From Citromicrobium sp. (GTDB lineage: Bacteria; Pseudomonadota; Alphaproteobacteria; Sphingomonadales; Sphingomonadaceae), in contig QFNA01000009.1 in assembly GCA_003248395.1 (NCBI GenBank), positions 1-64,000 of the forward strand: 64,000 bases of DNA. Reading direction: 5' to 3'. The translations under genes were made by a program, and so were the position numbers. Shown one piece after another: positions 8,661-17,546 of this stretch. Within the stretch, counting starts at the first letter, position 1; every line of letters begins with the position of its first letter. The notes beneath the pieces were generated by a model that made no database searches, was not told where the DNA came from, and saw only the letters and a list, made by a program, of their open reading frames with translations.

Positions 8661-9722
8661 CTATTTTGAAACGCGGCGTATGGGCACCGGAATATTGCAG
8701 ATGTCCGCCCCGCCTGCAGGCACGATGAAGAACGGATCGCGGCGGTTGGCGCGGGCCTCGGCATAGCGGGCGAATGTTTCGCCGTCGGTCGAGAGATATT
8801 CGAAAGCTGGTCGTTCGCCTTCCGAAAGGTCGCTCGCCACGCGGACCGAAAGTATCGGGGTGCGCTTGTGCGTTTCTTCGGCCGTATAGAAGCCCAGGTC
8901 GCCCGATCCGCGCGGCATGCTGGAGAGGTGCTCCATCCCCTCCACGATCCGCCCGACCAGCGCGATATTGCGGTCGAGATGACGCGGCGCATGGCCGATC
9001 ACCGTGTAGAGCTCCGCGCCCGAGCCAGTGTCCGGCGACATCCCGCGCCCGACACCGACCATGCCGTAGCAATGGACTGGCCAAATTCTGTCAAAATCGA
9101 ACCCAACCGGCCAACCTCCCTCAAAGTGTTCCAAAACTGAGTATCGGCCGATCTCGCCTTCATAAGAAGTTGGTGGTTTGATTAACCCTGGCGCCGCACT
9201 GCAATCGTATCGGCTCTCGTCCTCAACCCAATAGCAAGGCCCAGCTGGAACTGGCCGTCGATTATCTTCAAATGCGAATACTGTCGGGGTCTCTTCCGAT
9301 GGAGCAGAGGTGTATTCGTCCTCTCGCATCACCCGTAACCCGTCCGGCAGCGGCTTCGCCTCGCCCTCAGCCTCCGGATTGTCGTAGTTCGGGTCGCCCC
9401 ACTGGACGACGTAATTGTCCTGCACGCGGTTGACGGCGATATCGTCATACCATCCGGCGCGCGCGAGGGTGCGGATGTTCTCCACCCATCCGTGGCTGAA
9501 GGGCGAAGGTATCAGCTGGATCACCACCTCGCGCGCTTTGCCTTGCGCGTCGGGGGCAAGCGACATCACCAGCAGATCCTCTGCCGGGATCGCCACCCAT
9601 TCTTCCGCACTCGCCTTCGCGACGATCTCGCCGGGGCTGGGCGGAGCGTCGGACGCCTCTTGCGCAGTGACGGGAGTTGCAAGGGCGAGCGCGGCAGCAG
9701 CGGCAATGATGCGATTGGTCAT
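8661..9722 (-). CDS. Secreted cyclophilin-type peptidyl-prolyl isomerase
   Basis: From the ATG at 9722 the protein begins MTNRIIAAAAALALATPVTA, a Sec signal peptide with a cleavage site near residue 21, so it acts in the periplasm. The cyclophilin core is recognisable: IQLIPSPFSHGWVENIRTLAR, WYDDIAVNRVQDNYVVQWGD (equivalent of FHRVI..F..QGGD), and HCYGMVGVGRGMSPDTGSGA (active-site strand MA..GP.TNGSQ, diverged). A long insertion separates the two halves and the C-terminal RDPFFIVPAGGADICNIPV closes the fold. At about 353 residues it is longer than a minimal cyclophilin but normal for this sphingomonad class. The longer ORF start at 9905 lacks a ribosome site. Confidence 0.75.
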   Translation of the reverse strand: MTNRIIAAAAALALATPVTAQEASDAPPSPGEIVAKASAEEWVAIPAEDLLVMSLAPDAQGKAREVVIQLIPSPFSHGWVENIRTLARAGWYDDIAVNRVQDNYVVQWGDPNYDNPEAEGEAKPLPDGLRVMREDEYTSAPSEETPTVFAFEDNRRPVPAGPCYWVEDESRYDCSAAPGLIKPPTSYEGEIGRYSVLEHFEGGWPVGFDFDRIWPVHCYGMVGVGRGMSPDTGSGAELYTVIGHAPRHLDRNIALVGRIVEGMEHLSSMPRGSGDLGFYTAEETHKRTPILSVRVASDLSEGERPAFEYLSTDGETFARYAEARANRRDPFFIVPAGGADICNIPVPIRRVSK

Positions 9723-9755
9723 GGGGTGAAACCTGCCACTCGGACGCCCAAAGAA

Positions 9756-9795
9756 AAACCCCTTTTCGCACGTTTTCGAGGGCGAAAAGGGGTTT
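9756..9795. repeat. 14-bp perfect inverted repeat upstream of the cyclophilin gene
   Basis: AAACCCCTTTTCGC at 9756-9769 pairs perfectly with GCGAAAAGGGGTTT at 9782-9795, with a 12-base loop. It lies in the leader between the divergent cyclophilin and lacI genes. It could be a hairpin in the cyclophilin mRNA, a protein-binding site, or a relic terminator. No gene ends here, so a simple terminator role is not expected. Confidence 0.6.
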
Positions 9796-9982
9796 CTGGA
9801 TGGTGTTCGCAGGGAATGCTTATCTATAACATGAAATCTCCTGACCGGATATCCGGTTCCCGGCGACAGGCAAAATCTCATCTTCGAGGGGAGCACCGGC
9901 TCCATTGGGCGCTGCGAGGCGGTGTTTCAGCAAGTCGTGGCAATTGTCGTCGATTGCGCTAAAAGTCTTCTATGGGGGGCGC

Positions 9983-10978
9983 ATGGTAACCATTCGGGAA
10001 GTTGCGAAGGCAGCCGGCGTGTCTGTCGCGACCGCGTCGCGAGCGCTCAATGGGCTGTCCATCGTAACGGAGAAAACGCGCGAGAAGATCGAGGCTGCCG
10101 CGGCCCGGCTCGACTATGTGCCGCACAGCGGCGCGCGAAGCCTGACCAGAAAGCAGACCGATACGATCGGCGTGATCCTGCCCGACCTGTTCGGCGAATT
10201 CTTCTCCGAAATAATCCGCGGGATCGATCGGGCGGTGCAGGGGGCAGGCAAGAACCTCTTGCTCGGCAACATGCACGGCAGTGCGCACGAGACGGTTCAG
10301 GCGATAAAGGCAATGCGCGGGCGAGTTGACGGTCTGCTGGTGATGCCGCCGAATTCCACTGCGGAAACGCTCGGCGACACCACGTCGTGGAAGATACCCG
10401 CCGTTCTGCTGAACGCGCGACCGCTGAACGGGGGGACCCCCTATGTCGCGGTAGACAACTATGCGGGCGCACGTCTGGTCACCGAACATCTGGTGGAACG
10501 CGGCGCGCGCAAGATCGTGCATCTCGCCGGACCCGAAAGCAATCACGACGCCACCGAGCGTATGCGCGGATTTCGTGATGTTCTTCGCGAGAAACTGGAT
10601 GATCACGACCCTCTGGTTCTCCCTGGCAACTTCGGCGAAGATGCCGGGCGGCAAGCTGCCCGAACGCTCATCGAGGGCGCGCATGATTTCGACGCGGTAT
10701 TCGCCGCGAACGACATGATGGCGATCGAATTGTTGTCCGGATTGCGCGAGGCGGGCGTCGCAATCGGTAGCGATGCGATGATCGCCGGTTTCGACGATAT
10801 TCCTCTGGCGCGATACGTCACACCGCAATTGACCACTGTGCATTCGGATATCACGCACGTCGGTTCGGCGGCGGCAGGGCTCTTGCTCCGCATGCTCGAA
10901 GGGGAAGAACTCGGCGGTTCGATCGGCATGACGATTACCCCGACGCTGGCGGTTCGCGCGTCGACAGCAGGGAGATAG
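9983..10978 (+). CDS. LacI-family transcriptional regulator of the sugar locus
   Basis: The start is placed at ATG 9983 (MVTIREVAKAAGVSVATASR), because LacI proteins begin within a few residues of this helix-turn-helix. The hinge helix (HSGARSLTRKQTDTIGVILP) and the periplasmic-binding-protein-like effector domain (GLLVMPPN, AVDNYAGARLVTEHL, AANDMMAIELLSGLREAGV, IAGFDDIPLARYVTPQLTTV) follow. The length of 331 residues is standard. A perfect LacI-type operator sits 35 bases after its stop, before the esterase, and two more mark the TonB receptor/GH3 promoter and the GH97 promoter. It therefore very probably represses the whole locus until an oligosaccharide binds. The effector is unknown; a glucan fragment is likely. 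Confidence 0.85.
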   Translation: MVTIREVAKAAGVSVATASRALNGLSIVTEKTREKIEAAAARLDYVPHSGARSLTRKQTDTIGVILPDLFGEFFSEIIRGIDRAVQGAGKNLLLGNMHGSAHETVQAIKAMRGRVDGLLVMPPNSTAETLGDTTSWKIPAVLLNARPLNGGTPYVAVDNYAGARLVTEHLVERGARKIVHLAGPESNHDATERMRGFRDVLREKLDDHDPLVLPGNFGEDAGRQAARTLIEGAHDFDAVFAANDMMAIELLSGLREAGVAIGSDAMIAGFDDIPLARYVTPQLTTVHSDITHVGSAAAGLLLRMLEGEELGGSIGMTITPTLAVRASTAGR

Positions 10979-11012
10979 AACAGACATCGCGTGGGTTGCT
11001 TGCAGGCCGCGC

Positions 11013-11026
11013 TGTAACCGGTTACA
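11013..11026. promoter_or_regulatory. LacI-type operator (TGTAACCGGTTACA)
   Basis: This is a perfect 14-bp palindrome with the central CG typical of LacI/GalR operators. It lies 51 bases upstream of the esterase start. Near copies occur at 17439 and 23632, each in front of another sugar-locus gene. Confidence 0.8.
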
Positions 11027-11076
11027 AATTCTCAAAGTTTCGGTTTCGAACGGATAACAGAGGGAAGGGAGTATCG

Positions 11077-11826
11077 ATGCGCTGGCGGATAGTTTCTCTA
11101 CTGACCGGGGCCTTGCTGATGAGCGGGTGCGCGCACGCTTCAAGCGTCCACGCTTCAGAACCACACGTGGCGGGTCAGCACCCGCAAGAGCCGGTCGACG
11201 CTGATGGTTACCGATACCAACTGTTTCTGCCGGCAGGCGCTGTCTCCGACGCGAAAACCGATGACGAACGTAGCTGGCCGCTTCTGATCTTCCTTCATGG
11301 TTCAGGCGAACGTGGCGACGATGTCGAGAAGGTGAAGGCCCACGGCCCACCGAAGATTGCCGATGCCGATCCGTCCTTTCCCTTTATCCTGGTTTCCCCG
11401 CTTCTACCGACCGAGGAGGATTGGGATCTCGCCAAGCTCGACAGGATCGTCGACCGTGCTGTCGCAAGCCTGCCGGTCGATCGCAGCCGTATCTATCTCA
11501 CCGGCCTTAGCCGAGGTGGCCATGCCACCTGGCGCTGGGCAGCCAGCGAACCTGGTAGGTTCGCAGCGATTGCGCCGGTTGCGGGGCGGGGCGATCCGCA
11601 GACGGCGTGCGCAATAAAGGATTTGCCGGTCTGGGCGCTTCACGGCGACCGCGATGATGTGGTGGAACCCGAGGGAAGCTTTGCCATGGCGCGCGCGATC
11701 CGCGCTTGCGGTGGACGGCAGTCGCGCCTGACCATTTACCCGGATCTGGGCCATAACGCGTGGGATCCCGCCTATGCCGATCCGGAACTTTATTTCTGGC
11801 TGCTATCGCATCGTCTCGGCGAATGA
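11077..11826 (+). CDS. Alpha/beta-hydrolase lipoprotein (COG4099-like esterase/peptidase)
   Basis: Start ATG 11077 is preceded by AGGGAAGGGA. The protein (249 residues) has a lipoprotein signal MRWRIVSLLTGALLMSGCAH with the cysteine at residue 18. The alpha/beta-hydrolase catalytic elements are visible: oxyanion loop IFLHGSGERGDD, nucleophile elbow YLTGLSRGGHA (Ser about 145), acid in ALHGDRDDVVEP and histidine in DLGHNAWDPAY. Such enzymes in polysaccharide loci remove acetyl or feruloyl groups, though peptidase activity has also been proposed for the family. It is the first gene after the operator at 11013 and overlaps the next gene by ATGA. Confidence 0.75.
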   Translation: MRWRIVSLLTGALLMSGCAHASSVHASEPHVAGQHPQEPVDADGYRYQLFLPAGAVSDAKTDDERSWPLLIFLHGSGERGDDVEKVKAHGPPKIADADPSFPFILVSPLLPTEEDWDLAKLDRIVDRAVASLPVDRSRIYLTGLSRGGHATWRWAASEPGRFAAIAPVAGRGDPQTACAIKDLPVWALHGDRDDVVEPEGSFAMARAIRACGGRQSRLTIYPDLGHNAWDPAYADPELYFWLLSHRLGE

Positions 11827-12725
11827 ACGGAATCGGCGTTCGCAAGATTGGCCTCGCACTTGCGATCGCAATCTCACTCGCGTTGTCCGCCTGCGCCACG
11901 GCCAATCAGGCTCCTGCATCGCGGAACATTTCACTACGCGCGATGACGTTCAACATCCGGCTCGACCTCGCGTCCGACGGTGCCAACGCATGGCCGCAGC
12001 GCAGGCAGATGGTGGCCGATCTCATTCGCTACGAGTCGGCTGACATCGTTGGCCTGCAGGAGGTGTTGCTCCATCAAAAACAGGCTCTCGAAAGTGAACT
12101 TCCTGCCTATGAATTTATTGGCGTAGCGCGGGACGACGGGCTGCAGAAAGGCGAGTTCTCGCCTCTCGCCTTCAATCGGGCACGGTTTGAACTCCTGGGG
12201 TCAGGAACGTTTTGGCTATCGCCGACGCCTGAAGTGCCGGCCAAGGCGTGGGACGCGGCGTACCCTCGTATCGCGACCTGGGTGGTGTTGCGCGATCGCC
12301 GATCAGGTCAGAGCATCAGCGTGCTCAACACGCATTTCGACCATGTCGGCAAAGAGGCAAGGGTTCGAAGCGCCGAACAAATCGCGGCCTGGGTTTCTTC
12401 GCGCAAGGCGGATCGGGACGTCGTCGTGGTGATGGGAGATTTCAACGCACCGCTTGAGAGCGAACCTCATGCGATCCTGGCAAACGAAGGCGCGTCGGGA
12501 CTGCGTGACAGCAGGTCGATAAGCAAAGCGCCGCCCTATGGTCCCGAGGGGACTTTCACAGCATTCCGGATCGATAATGCGTCAAGCGAGATCATCGATC
12601 ACATCTTCGTGTCAGATGCTTTTGCCGTCGAACGGCATGCAACCATTTCACAGCACTGGCAGGGGCAATTGCCATCGGATCACTATCCGGTTGTCGCCGA
12701 TTTGACGTATCGGGCAGTGAATTGA
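11823..12725 (+). CDS. Endonuclease/exonuclease/phosphatase (EEP) family lipoprotein
   Basis: ATG 11823 overlaps the esterase stop. The 300-residue protein has a lipobox (ALSACATANQ). The EEP fold motifs follow in order: AMTFNIRLD, ADIVGLQEVLLHQ (metal-binding Glu), SVLNTHFDHVG, VVVMGDFNAP, IIDHIFVSDAF and LPSDHYPVVADL (catalytic His). A lipid-anchored EEP enzyme in a sugar locus is more likely a phosphodiesterase or phosphatase acting on a modified glycan than a nuclease. The exact substrate is not predictable. It forms an operon with the esterase. Confidence 0.8.
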   Translation: MNGIGVRKIGLALAIAISLALSACATANQAPASRNISLRAMTFNIRLDLASDGANAWPQRRQMVADLIRYESADIVGLQEVLLHQKQALESELPAYEFIGVARDDGLQKGEFSPLAFNRARFELLGSGTFWLSPTPEVPAKAWDAAYPRIATWVVLRDRRSGQSISVLNTHFDHVGKEARVRSAEQIAAWVSSRKADRDVVVVMGDFNAPLESEPHAILANEGASGLRDSRSISKAPPYGPEGTFTAFRIDNASSEIIDHIFVSDAFAVERHATISQHWQGQLPSDHYPVVADLTYRAVN

Positions 12726-12731
12726 CCCGAG

Positions 12732-14228
12732 CTATTCTGCTGGCACCTCGTTCAGCCACCCGCCGCTAAAGCCCAGTTTTTGCAAGCCGCGACGAATGTG
12801 CGGGTTCTTGCGCATGGTTTTCCAGACGAGTCCGCTGCGATGGTTTTCCATCATCGCCAGAATTGGCCCCTGATCGATACCGAGATGGTCGCGCGCGACC
12901 CAGCCCAACTGCGCATCCACATCACCCGTTTTCGACCCTTTTTCGACAAAGGTGTAACTTGGATTGATGGCATCCTTGAATCCGTAATCGGTGTAGAGGC
13001 GCGCACCGTATTTGGCCTTCATTGCCATCAGCGCCGGGATCGTCACTTCAGGCGCAAAGGGCACCGATCCGCCCGCAGCTGTGGGCACGATCGTGCCGTC
13101 ATCGACGACTCGTTCGGCGCTTACTCCACGGGCGCTGTATGTCATGAACAGACGCGGTTTGCCGTTGACCGTGAATTCGTCTTTCGAGAATTGCGGTCCG
13201 TCCGACGCCGTCCAACCCCAGATGTCTTCGCTGTAATCCTTCCAGTCGTTGGGATTGTCTGCACCATAGGCGCGCTGACTCAACGTGGCGCGTCGGCTGT
13301 TCTCGAAATAGTCGATGCCTTTCGCGCGCATGTATTCGTCCTGGATCCCGCGATAATCGACCCAGACGTGACTGTACTGGTGGCCGAACAGAGGCTCGAA
13401 CTGCAAATGTTCGTAGCCGTAGTAATCGCCCCAATCTTCGGCATAGCCTGCGGTCCAGCCGGTGTCCCATGCGTCCTTGCCGACTGGGTGCGTCGGCGAT
13501 CCGGCGGCCAGCACATAGACAAGCATGCCTTCGTTGAAACCGACCCAGTCATGCGTACCGAAATCGCCATCTTCGCCGCGTTCGGGATACCAACCCATGG
13601 CAATGGCCTTGCCGCTGCCACCATTGGCTGACGGAATCGTGCTGTTCTCGCGTTGCACAAACGTCCAGTCGACGCGCCGGTAGATTCGCTCGGCCAATTC
13701 GCGGACTTCATTTTCGACAGGCGTGTCCCGGTCGAAATAGCTTTGCGCGAAGAGCACGCCGCCGAGCAGCAGGCTGGTGTCTACTGTCGACAGTTCGGTT
13801 TTGTCCCGGCGAGTGCCATCTTCATTGTTCAAGAAATGATAGAAAAAGCCCTTGTGCCCGGTCATGCCGGTTGCGGCGTCACCCTGCGGCGCAGTCCAGT
13901 AGAACTCCAGGCAATCGCGGGTGCGCTGGGCCGCTTCTTCGCGGGTGACGTAGCCACGTTCGGCTCCGATGCCAAAGGCAGTCAGGGCATATCCCGTTGC
14001 CGCGATCGACGAGAACGGGTTGGATGGCCAGCGGTCCGGCGCCAGGCAGCGTTCGGTGTCTGTCGTTTCCCAGAAATAGGCGAATGTCCGACGCGTGAGG
14101 TCCTCAGAGAATGCCTCGGCCTGTGTCGACTCGAGACCTTTCGATGGGATGCTGCCTTGGGTGGTCGGCATACACCCTGCGCTTGCGAAACACATGGCGG
14201 CGAGGGCGAATGCAATGGCAGGCTTCAT
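12732..14228 (-). CDS. Glucoamylase-like glycoside hydrolase lipoprotein (COG5368 / PF10091 type)
   Basis: This 498-residue protein has a lipoprotein signal (CFASAGCMP, Cys near residue 19). The family hallmarks are an alpha/alpha-barrel with RTFAYFWETTDTERCLAPDR, SIAATGYALTAFGIG, GHKGFFYHFLNNEDG, TVDTSLLLGGVLFAQSYF, SHVWVDYRGIQDEYM, and the C-terminal VARDHLGIDQGPILAMMENH. Members are linked to cleavage of beta- or alpha-glucans or to cyclic glucan processing. The gene lies 87 bases downstream of the TonB receptor on the same strand and no operator precedes it, so it should be transcribed from the receptor's promoter. The periplasmic lipoprotein would trim imported oligosaccharides. Confidence 0.8.
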   Translation of the reverse strand: MKPAIAFALAAMCFASAGCMPTTQGSIPSKGLESTQAEAFSEDLTRRTFAYFWETTDTERCLAPDRWPSNPFSSIAATGYALTAFGIGAERGYVTREEAAQRTRDCLEFYWTAPQGDAATGMTGHKGFFYHFLNNEDGTRRDKTELSTVDTSLLLGGVLFAQSYFDRDTPVENEVRELAERIYRRVDWTFVQRENSTIPSANGGSGKAIAMGWYPERGEDGDFGTHDWVGFNEGMLVYVLAAGSPTHPVGKDAWDTGWTAGYAEDWGDYYGYEHLQFEPLFGHQYSHVWVDYRGIQDEYMRAKGIDYFENSRRATLSQRAYGADNPNDWKDYSEDIWGWTASDGPQFSKDEFTVNGKPRLFMTYSARGVSAERVVDDGTIVPTAAGGSVPFAPEVTIPALMAMKAKYGARLYTDYGFKDAINPSYTFVEKGSKTGDVDAQLGWVARDHLGIDQGPILAMMENHRSGLVWKTMRKNPHIRRGLQKLGFSGGWLNEVPAE

Positions 14229-14315
14229 TGATTTCTCTGGGGCTTGGAGGGTTATCCATTGAACATAGTTGCGCGGCGGAGTTTCCCCCGCCGCGCGCGA
14301 CCCGAAGGCTCGATC

Positions 14316-17300
14316 TTAGAAGTCGAAGCCTGCGGAAAGTTTTATGGTCCGTGGGAAGCCATCGGTCGCGAAGTTGGACCGGTTGAGTTCGCCAGTGACA
14401 GCGTTGAACCCATTGTAGTTCCGGTCGTTGAACACGTTGATCACGTCTGCACGTACCCACAGGCGCGTGTCGTCGTTGATCAGGCCGATATCGAAATATT
14501 TCGTTGCCGAAACATCGAACTGGCGGAAGCCCCACACATCGATTGCCTCGGCCTCGGTAGCGACGACGTCGCGCGAGTTGGGGTCGCCGACAACCGAAGT
14601 GAACGCCTGCAGATAGCGCGGCGAGGAGATCTGAAACTTCGCCCCCAAGGTGATATCGTATGGCCGCAGATCGGCCGTACCCGCGACCACGAGCCGGTGC
14701 TTGCGCAGGCCATTCGACCGGATGATCGGGTAATCTTCGAAAGAAGGAAAATCGAACGAGAAATACTCGTTGAAGTTACGGTTCTCTTCCGAAAGCGTGA
14801 AGGTGTAGGTCGCGTCCAGCGACCACGGCGAAGAGTCCGTGAATCGCTTGCCAAACTTGAAATAGGCCGAATCCGCGTCGGTCTTGATTCCGTTCGTTCC
14901 GAGCAGGATGTTTCCATATGGCGCGGGCGTAAACGACCACGGCGTGTCGGCGTTGCCTTCGTCGGGGAAAAATTGCCCGTTCTCGCGGCGATTGCCCAAG
15001 AGATAGCCGAAGCCGTCACGACTTGCGATGTGAGAATAGCCGAGTTCGAGATTGACGAGATCGAGCGTGGTGCGCACGCCAAGGCTGAACTGGTCCGAAT
15101 AGGGAAGCTTCAAATCGTTGTCGATGAAGCGAACTGCACCACCTGCACCGACGGGGGCATTGGCCACCAACTGCGCGCGCCCTTCAGCAGTCAGATAGAT
15201 CGGATCCCAGGGCACGCAGGTTGGCCCGGCGGTGCAGGGATTGCGTGGATCGCCATTGTCGAAGCGGAATGTGCGGCTCGACGCTACGCCCTGTTGCAGT
15301 TCCTGTTGAATGAAATCGAACTGGGTACGATCGTATGACCGCCCATATCCGCCAAACAGCACGAATTTCCCTTCCGGATCCAGCCAGTAGGAGAAGCCGA
15401 TTCGCGGCTGGATCGCGCCCAAAAAGACTTCGCGCTCATTACCGGTCGAGATGAAGTCGTTGATGTCGTAATTGGCATTGTTGAGATTGGGATAGTTCTC
15501 TGGGCTGACGGCTTCGACGATGGCCGCGTCATGTACATAATTGAGAAAGTCGGGTGTGCGTTCGAAATCCCAGCGAACACCAAGATTGAGCGTCAATCGA
15601 TCCGTAACGTCCCAATCGTCCTGGATGTAGGCACCGAACTGGAATGTGTTGGAGTTAAGCCCAACTTCGCCCTCGTTTTCAAACGGGACATTAAAGCTTA
15701 GCTGATAGGGAATGGTGTCGTTGAAAGCGGCGCCTGGACTATTGGTCTCGTCGATCGCCTGATAGGTGTATTCTGGGTTGAAACCGTTTTGTTCGATCGA
15801 ATTGAGCGAGATGAACTTCGCCTTCACGCCCGCCTTGATCGTGTGATTGTCGAAGCCGGTCCAGGTGAAGTCATTCGAAATTTGCCAGCCATCCTGGCCC
15901 TTGTCCTGAAAACTGCGCCCGCCGCCGATGCGGAACAGCTGACCGGTACGCTCGGTATCGCCATCCACGATGCTGGCGCGATAAACGAAAGACGGCTCTT
16001 CGAGGAATGGCCGCGGGTTCCAGCTGACATCTTCGTACGCGACCTTGAAATCGTTAACGAAATTGTCTCCGGTATATTCCCACCGGGCGAGACCACGCCA
16101 TTCCTTGACGCTGGTGATCGTACGCGTGGTGTATGCAGCGCTGCCGCTCCCGAAATCTTCGCCGTCCTCGTCGCGATATTTCAGCGAGACCTGAAACAGG
16201 TTCGAATCGTCAGGCGTGAAGTCGAGCTTGCCGAAATAGAGGTTTTCGTTGAAAATCTCGCTCTCGCTGCCGAAAATGCTCTGATATTCCGAGGGGACAT
16301 CGCTGACATTCAGATCGAGGCCGGGCGTGATATCATTCGGAGTTATGATCTCCTTGCCTTCGTAAGTCGCGAAGAAGAACAGTTTGTCCTTGATGATCGG
16401 TCCGCCGAGCGAGCCACCGTATTGCAGATCCTGGGATTCGACTTTTCCTGCCGGATTGTTGCCGAAAATTTCGATCGGCCGGGCGGCACGAAAATCCTGG
16501 TCGGTGTAGTCGACAAAGCCGGAACCGTGAAATTCGTTGGTGCCGGACTTCGTTATCGCCGTGATCGCCACGGAACTGACCTGATCGAACTCGGCCTTAT
16601 AATTCGAGCTGATAACGCGGTATTCGCCGATGGCCGATTGGGGGAAGGGGTTACCCTGCGTGGAATCTTGCCCCGTGACGCCGTTCTTCAGGACGTAGTC
16701 TTTCTGACCGACGCCGTCGATGAAGACATTGATGGAATTGCTCCGTTGTGCACCGCCGCGAATGCTGCGGTCACCTACGAAACCGTCATTAAAGACCACT
16801 CCGGGCGCCAGGTCAGCAAAGGCAAGGAAGTTACGGTTGGTCTGCGGCAGTTGCTCGATCAGGCGCTCTGAAATGTTGATCCCGACCTCGCCACCTTCCA
16901 GCGTGCGAATTCGCGAACCGGTGACGAGAATGACGCCTTCACCGGCGGGAGCATCGGCAACATCTTCTTCTGCAGCGGCATCCGCAACAAGTTCCGATAC
17001 GTCGAAGCTGAGTGCCGCATTCTGCGCGACCGACAATTCGAACTGATCGGTTTCGAGAACACCCTGCGGCGTCGCGACCTCAAGCTGATATACGCCTGCA
17101 CGCAATGATGCGAAATTGTAGCTGCCGTCCGGTGCAACCGCGACGGTTCGGCGGGTATTGGTATCGACTTCGACAGCCGTCACCTCGGTTGCGCCACCCG
17201 TGATCTGGCCACGCAAGGAGGCGTTCGATTCCTGTGCGGCTGCCGGTGAAGCCAATCCTACCGCGATCGCGCCGCACGCGGTGCTGACGCTCAGTGCCGC

Positions 17301-17348
17301 AGCCAGACGGCGAGCGACGCGGGATTTCGTGTGACGCGAATATGCCAT
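14316..17348 (-). CDS. TonB-dependent receptor with an N-terminal carboxypeptidase-regulatory-like domain
   Basis: Start ATG 17348 follows GGGGAGGATTA. The 1010-residue protein has a signal peptide (VGLASPAAAQ), a CarboxypepD_reg-like beta-sandwich (residues about 45-120: LRGQITGGATEVTAVEV, GVYQLEVATPQGVLE), a plug (VILVTGSRIRTLEGGEVGIN, DRSIRGGAQRSNSINVFIDG) and a long outer-membrane barrel ending in FPRTIKLSAGFDF with the terminal aromatic. This Oar-like class imports oligosaccharides in sphingomonads and xanthomonads. It shares a divergent promoter with the GH3 gene, with the LacI operator in between, so it should be induced by the locus substrate. Confidence 0.9.
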   Translation of the reverse strand: MAYSRHTKSRVARRLAAALSVSTACGAIAVGLASPAAAQESNASLRGQITGGATEVTAVEVDTNTRRTVAVAPDGSYNFASLRAGVYQLEVATPQGVLETDQFELSVAQNAALSFDVSELVADAAAEEDVADAPAGEGVILVTGSRIRTLEGGEVGINISERLIEQLPQTNRNFLAFADLAPGVVFNDGFVGDRSIRGGAQRSNSINVFIDGVGQKDYVLKNGVTGQDSTQGNPFPQSAIGEYRVISSNYKAEFDQVSSVAITAITKSGTNEFHGSGFVDYTDQDFRAARPIEIFGNNPAGKVESQDLQYGGSLGGPIIKDKLFFFATYEGKEIITPNDITPGLDLNVSDVPSEYQSIFGSESEIFNENLYFGKLDFTPDDSNLFQVSLKYRDEDGEDFGSGSAAYTTRTITSVKEWRGLARWEYTGDNFVNDFKVAYEDVSWNPRPFLEEPSFVYRASIVDGDTERTGQLFRIGGGRSFQDKGQDGWQISNDFTWTGFDNHTIKAGVKAKFISLNSIEQNGFNPEYTYQAIDETNSPGAAFNDTIPYQLSFNVPFENEGEVGLNSNTFQFGAYIQDDWDVTDRLTLNLGVRWDFERTPDFLNYVHDAAIVEAVSPENYPNLNNANYDINDFISTGNEREVFLGAIQPRIGFSYWLDPEGKFVLFGGYGRSYDRTQFDFIQQELQQGVASSRTFRFDNGDPRNPCTAGPTCVPWDPIYLTAEGRAQLVANAPVGAGGAVRFIDNDLKLPYSDQFSLGVRTTLDLVNLELGYSHIASRDGFGYLLGNRRENGQFFPDEGNADTPWSFTPAPYGNILLGTNGIKTDADSAYFKFGKRFTDSSPWSLDATYTFTLSEENRNFNEYFSFDFPSFEDYPIIRSNGLRKHRLVVAGTADLRPYDITLGAKFQISSPRYLQAFTSVVGDPNSRDVVATEAEAIDVWGFRQFDVSATKYFDIGLINDDTRLWVRADVINVFNDRNYNGFNAVTGELNRSNFATDGFPRTIKLSAGFDF

Positions 17349-17438
17349 TTCCAGTAATCCTCCCCTGGATTCTTCGAGGCGGCCGTCGCTTGGCAACGTA
17401 TGGCCGACCCTCTTCCGAATCAGTTTTTGCAAGGTTCT

Positions 17439-17452
17439 TGTAACCGGTTTCA
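17439..17452. promoter_or_regulatory. LacI-type operator (TGTAACCGGTTTCA)
   Basis: It matches the 11013 palindrome at 13 of 14 positions and has the same ACCGGT core. It lies between the divergent TonB receptor (start 17348) and GH3 (start 17547) genes, so one bound repressor could control both directions. Confidence 0.75.
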
Positions 17453-17546
17453 TAATCGCTGTATAGACATGGCGAGCCCGGAGCGAATCCGGGAAATGTC
17501 GTTACAATTGTGCGCAATTTGCGTGCTCATGAGGGGAGGGTTTCCG

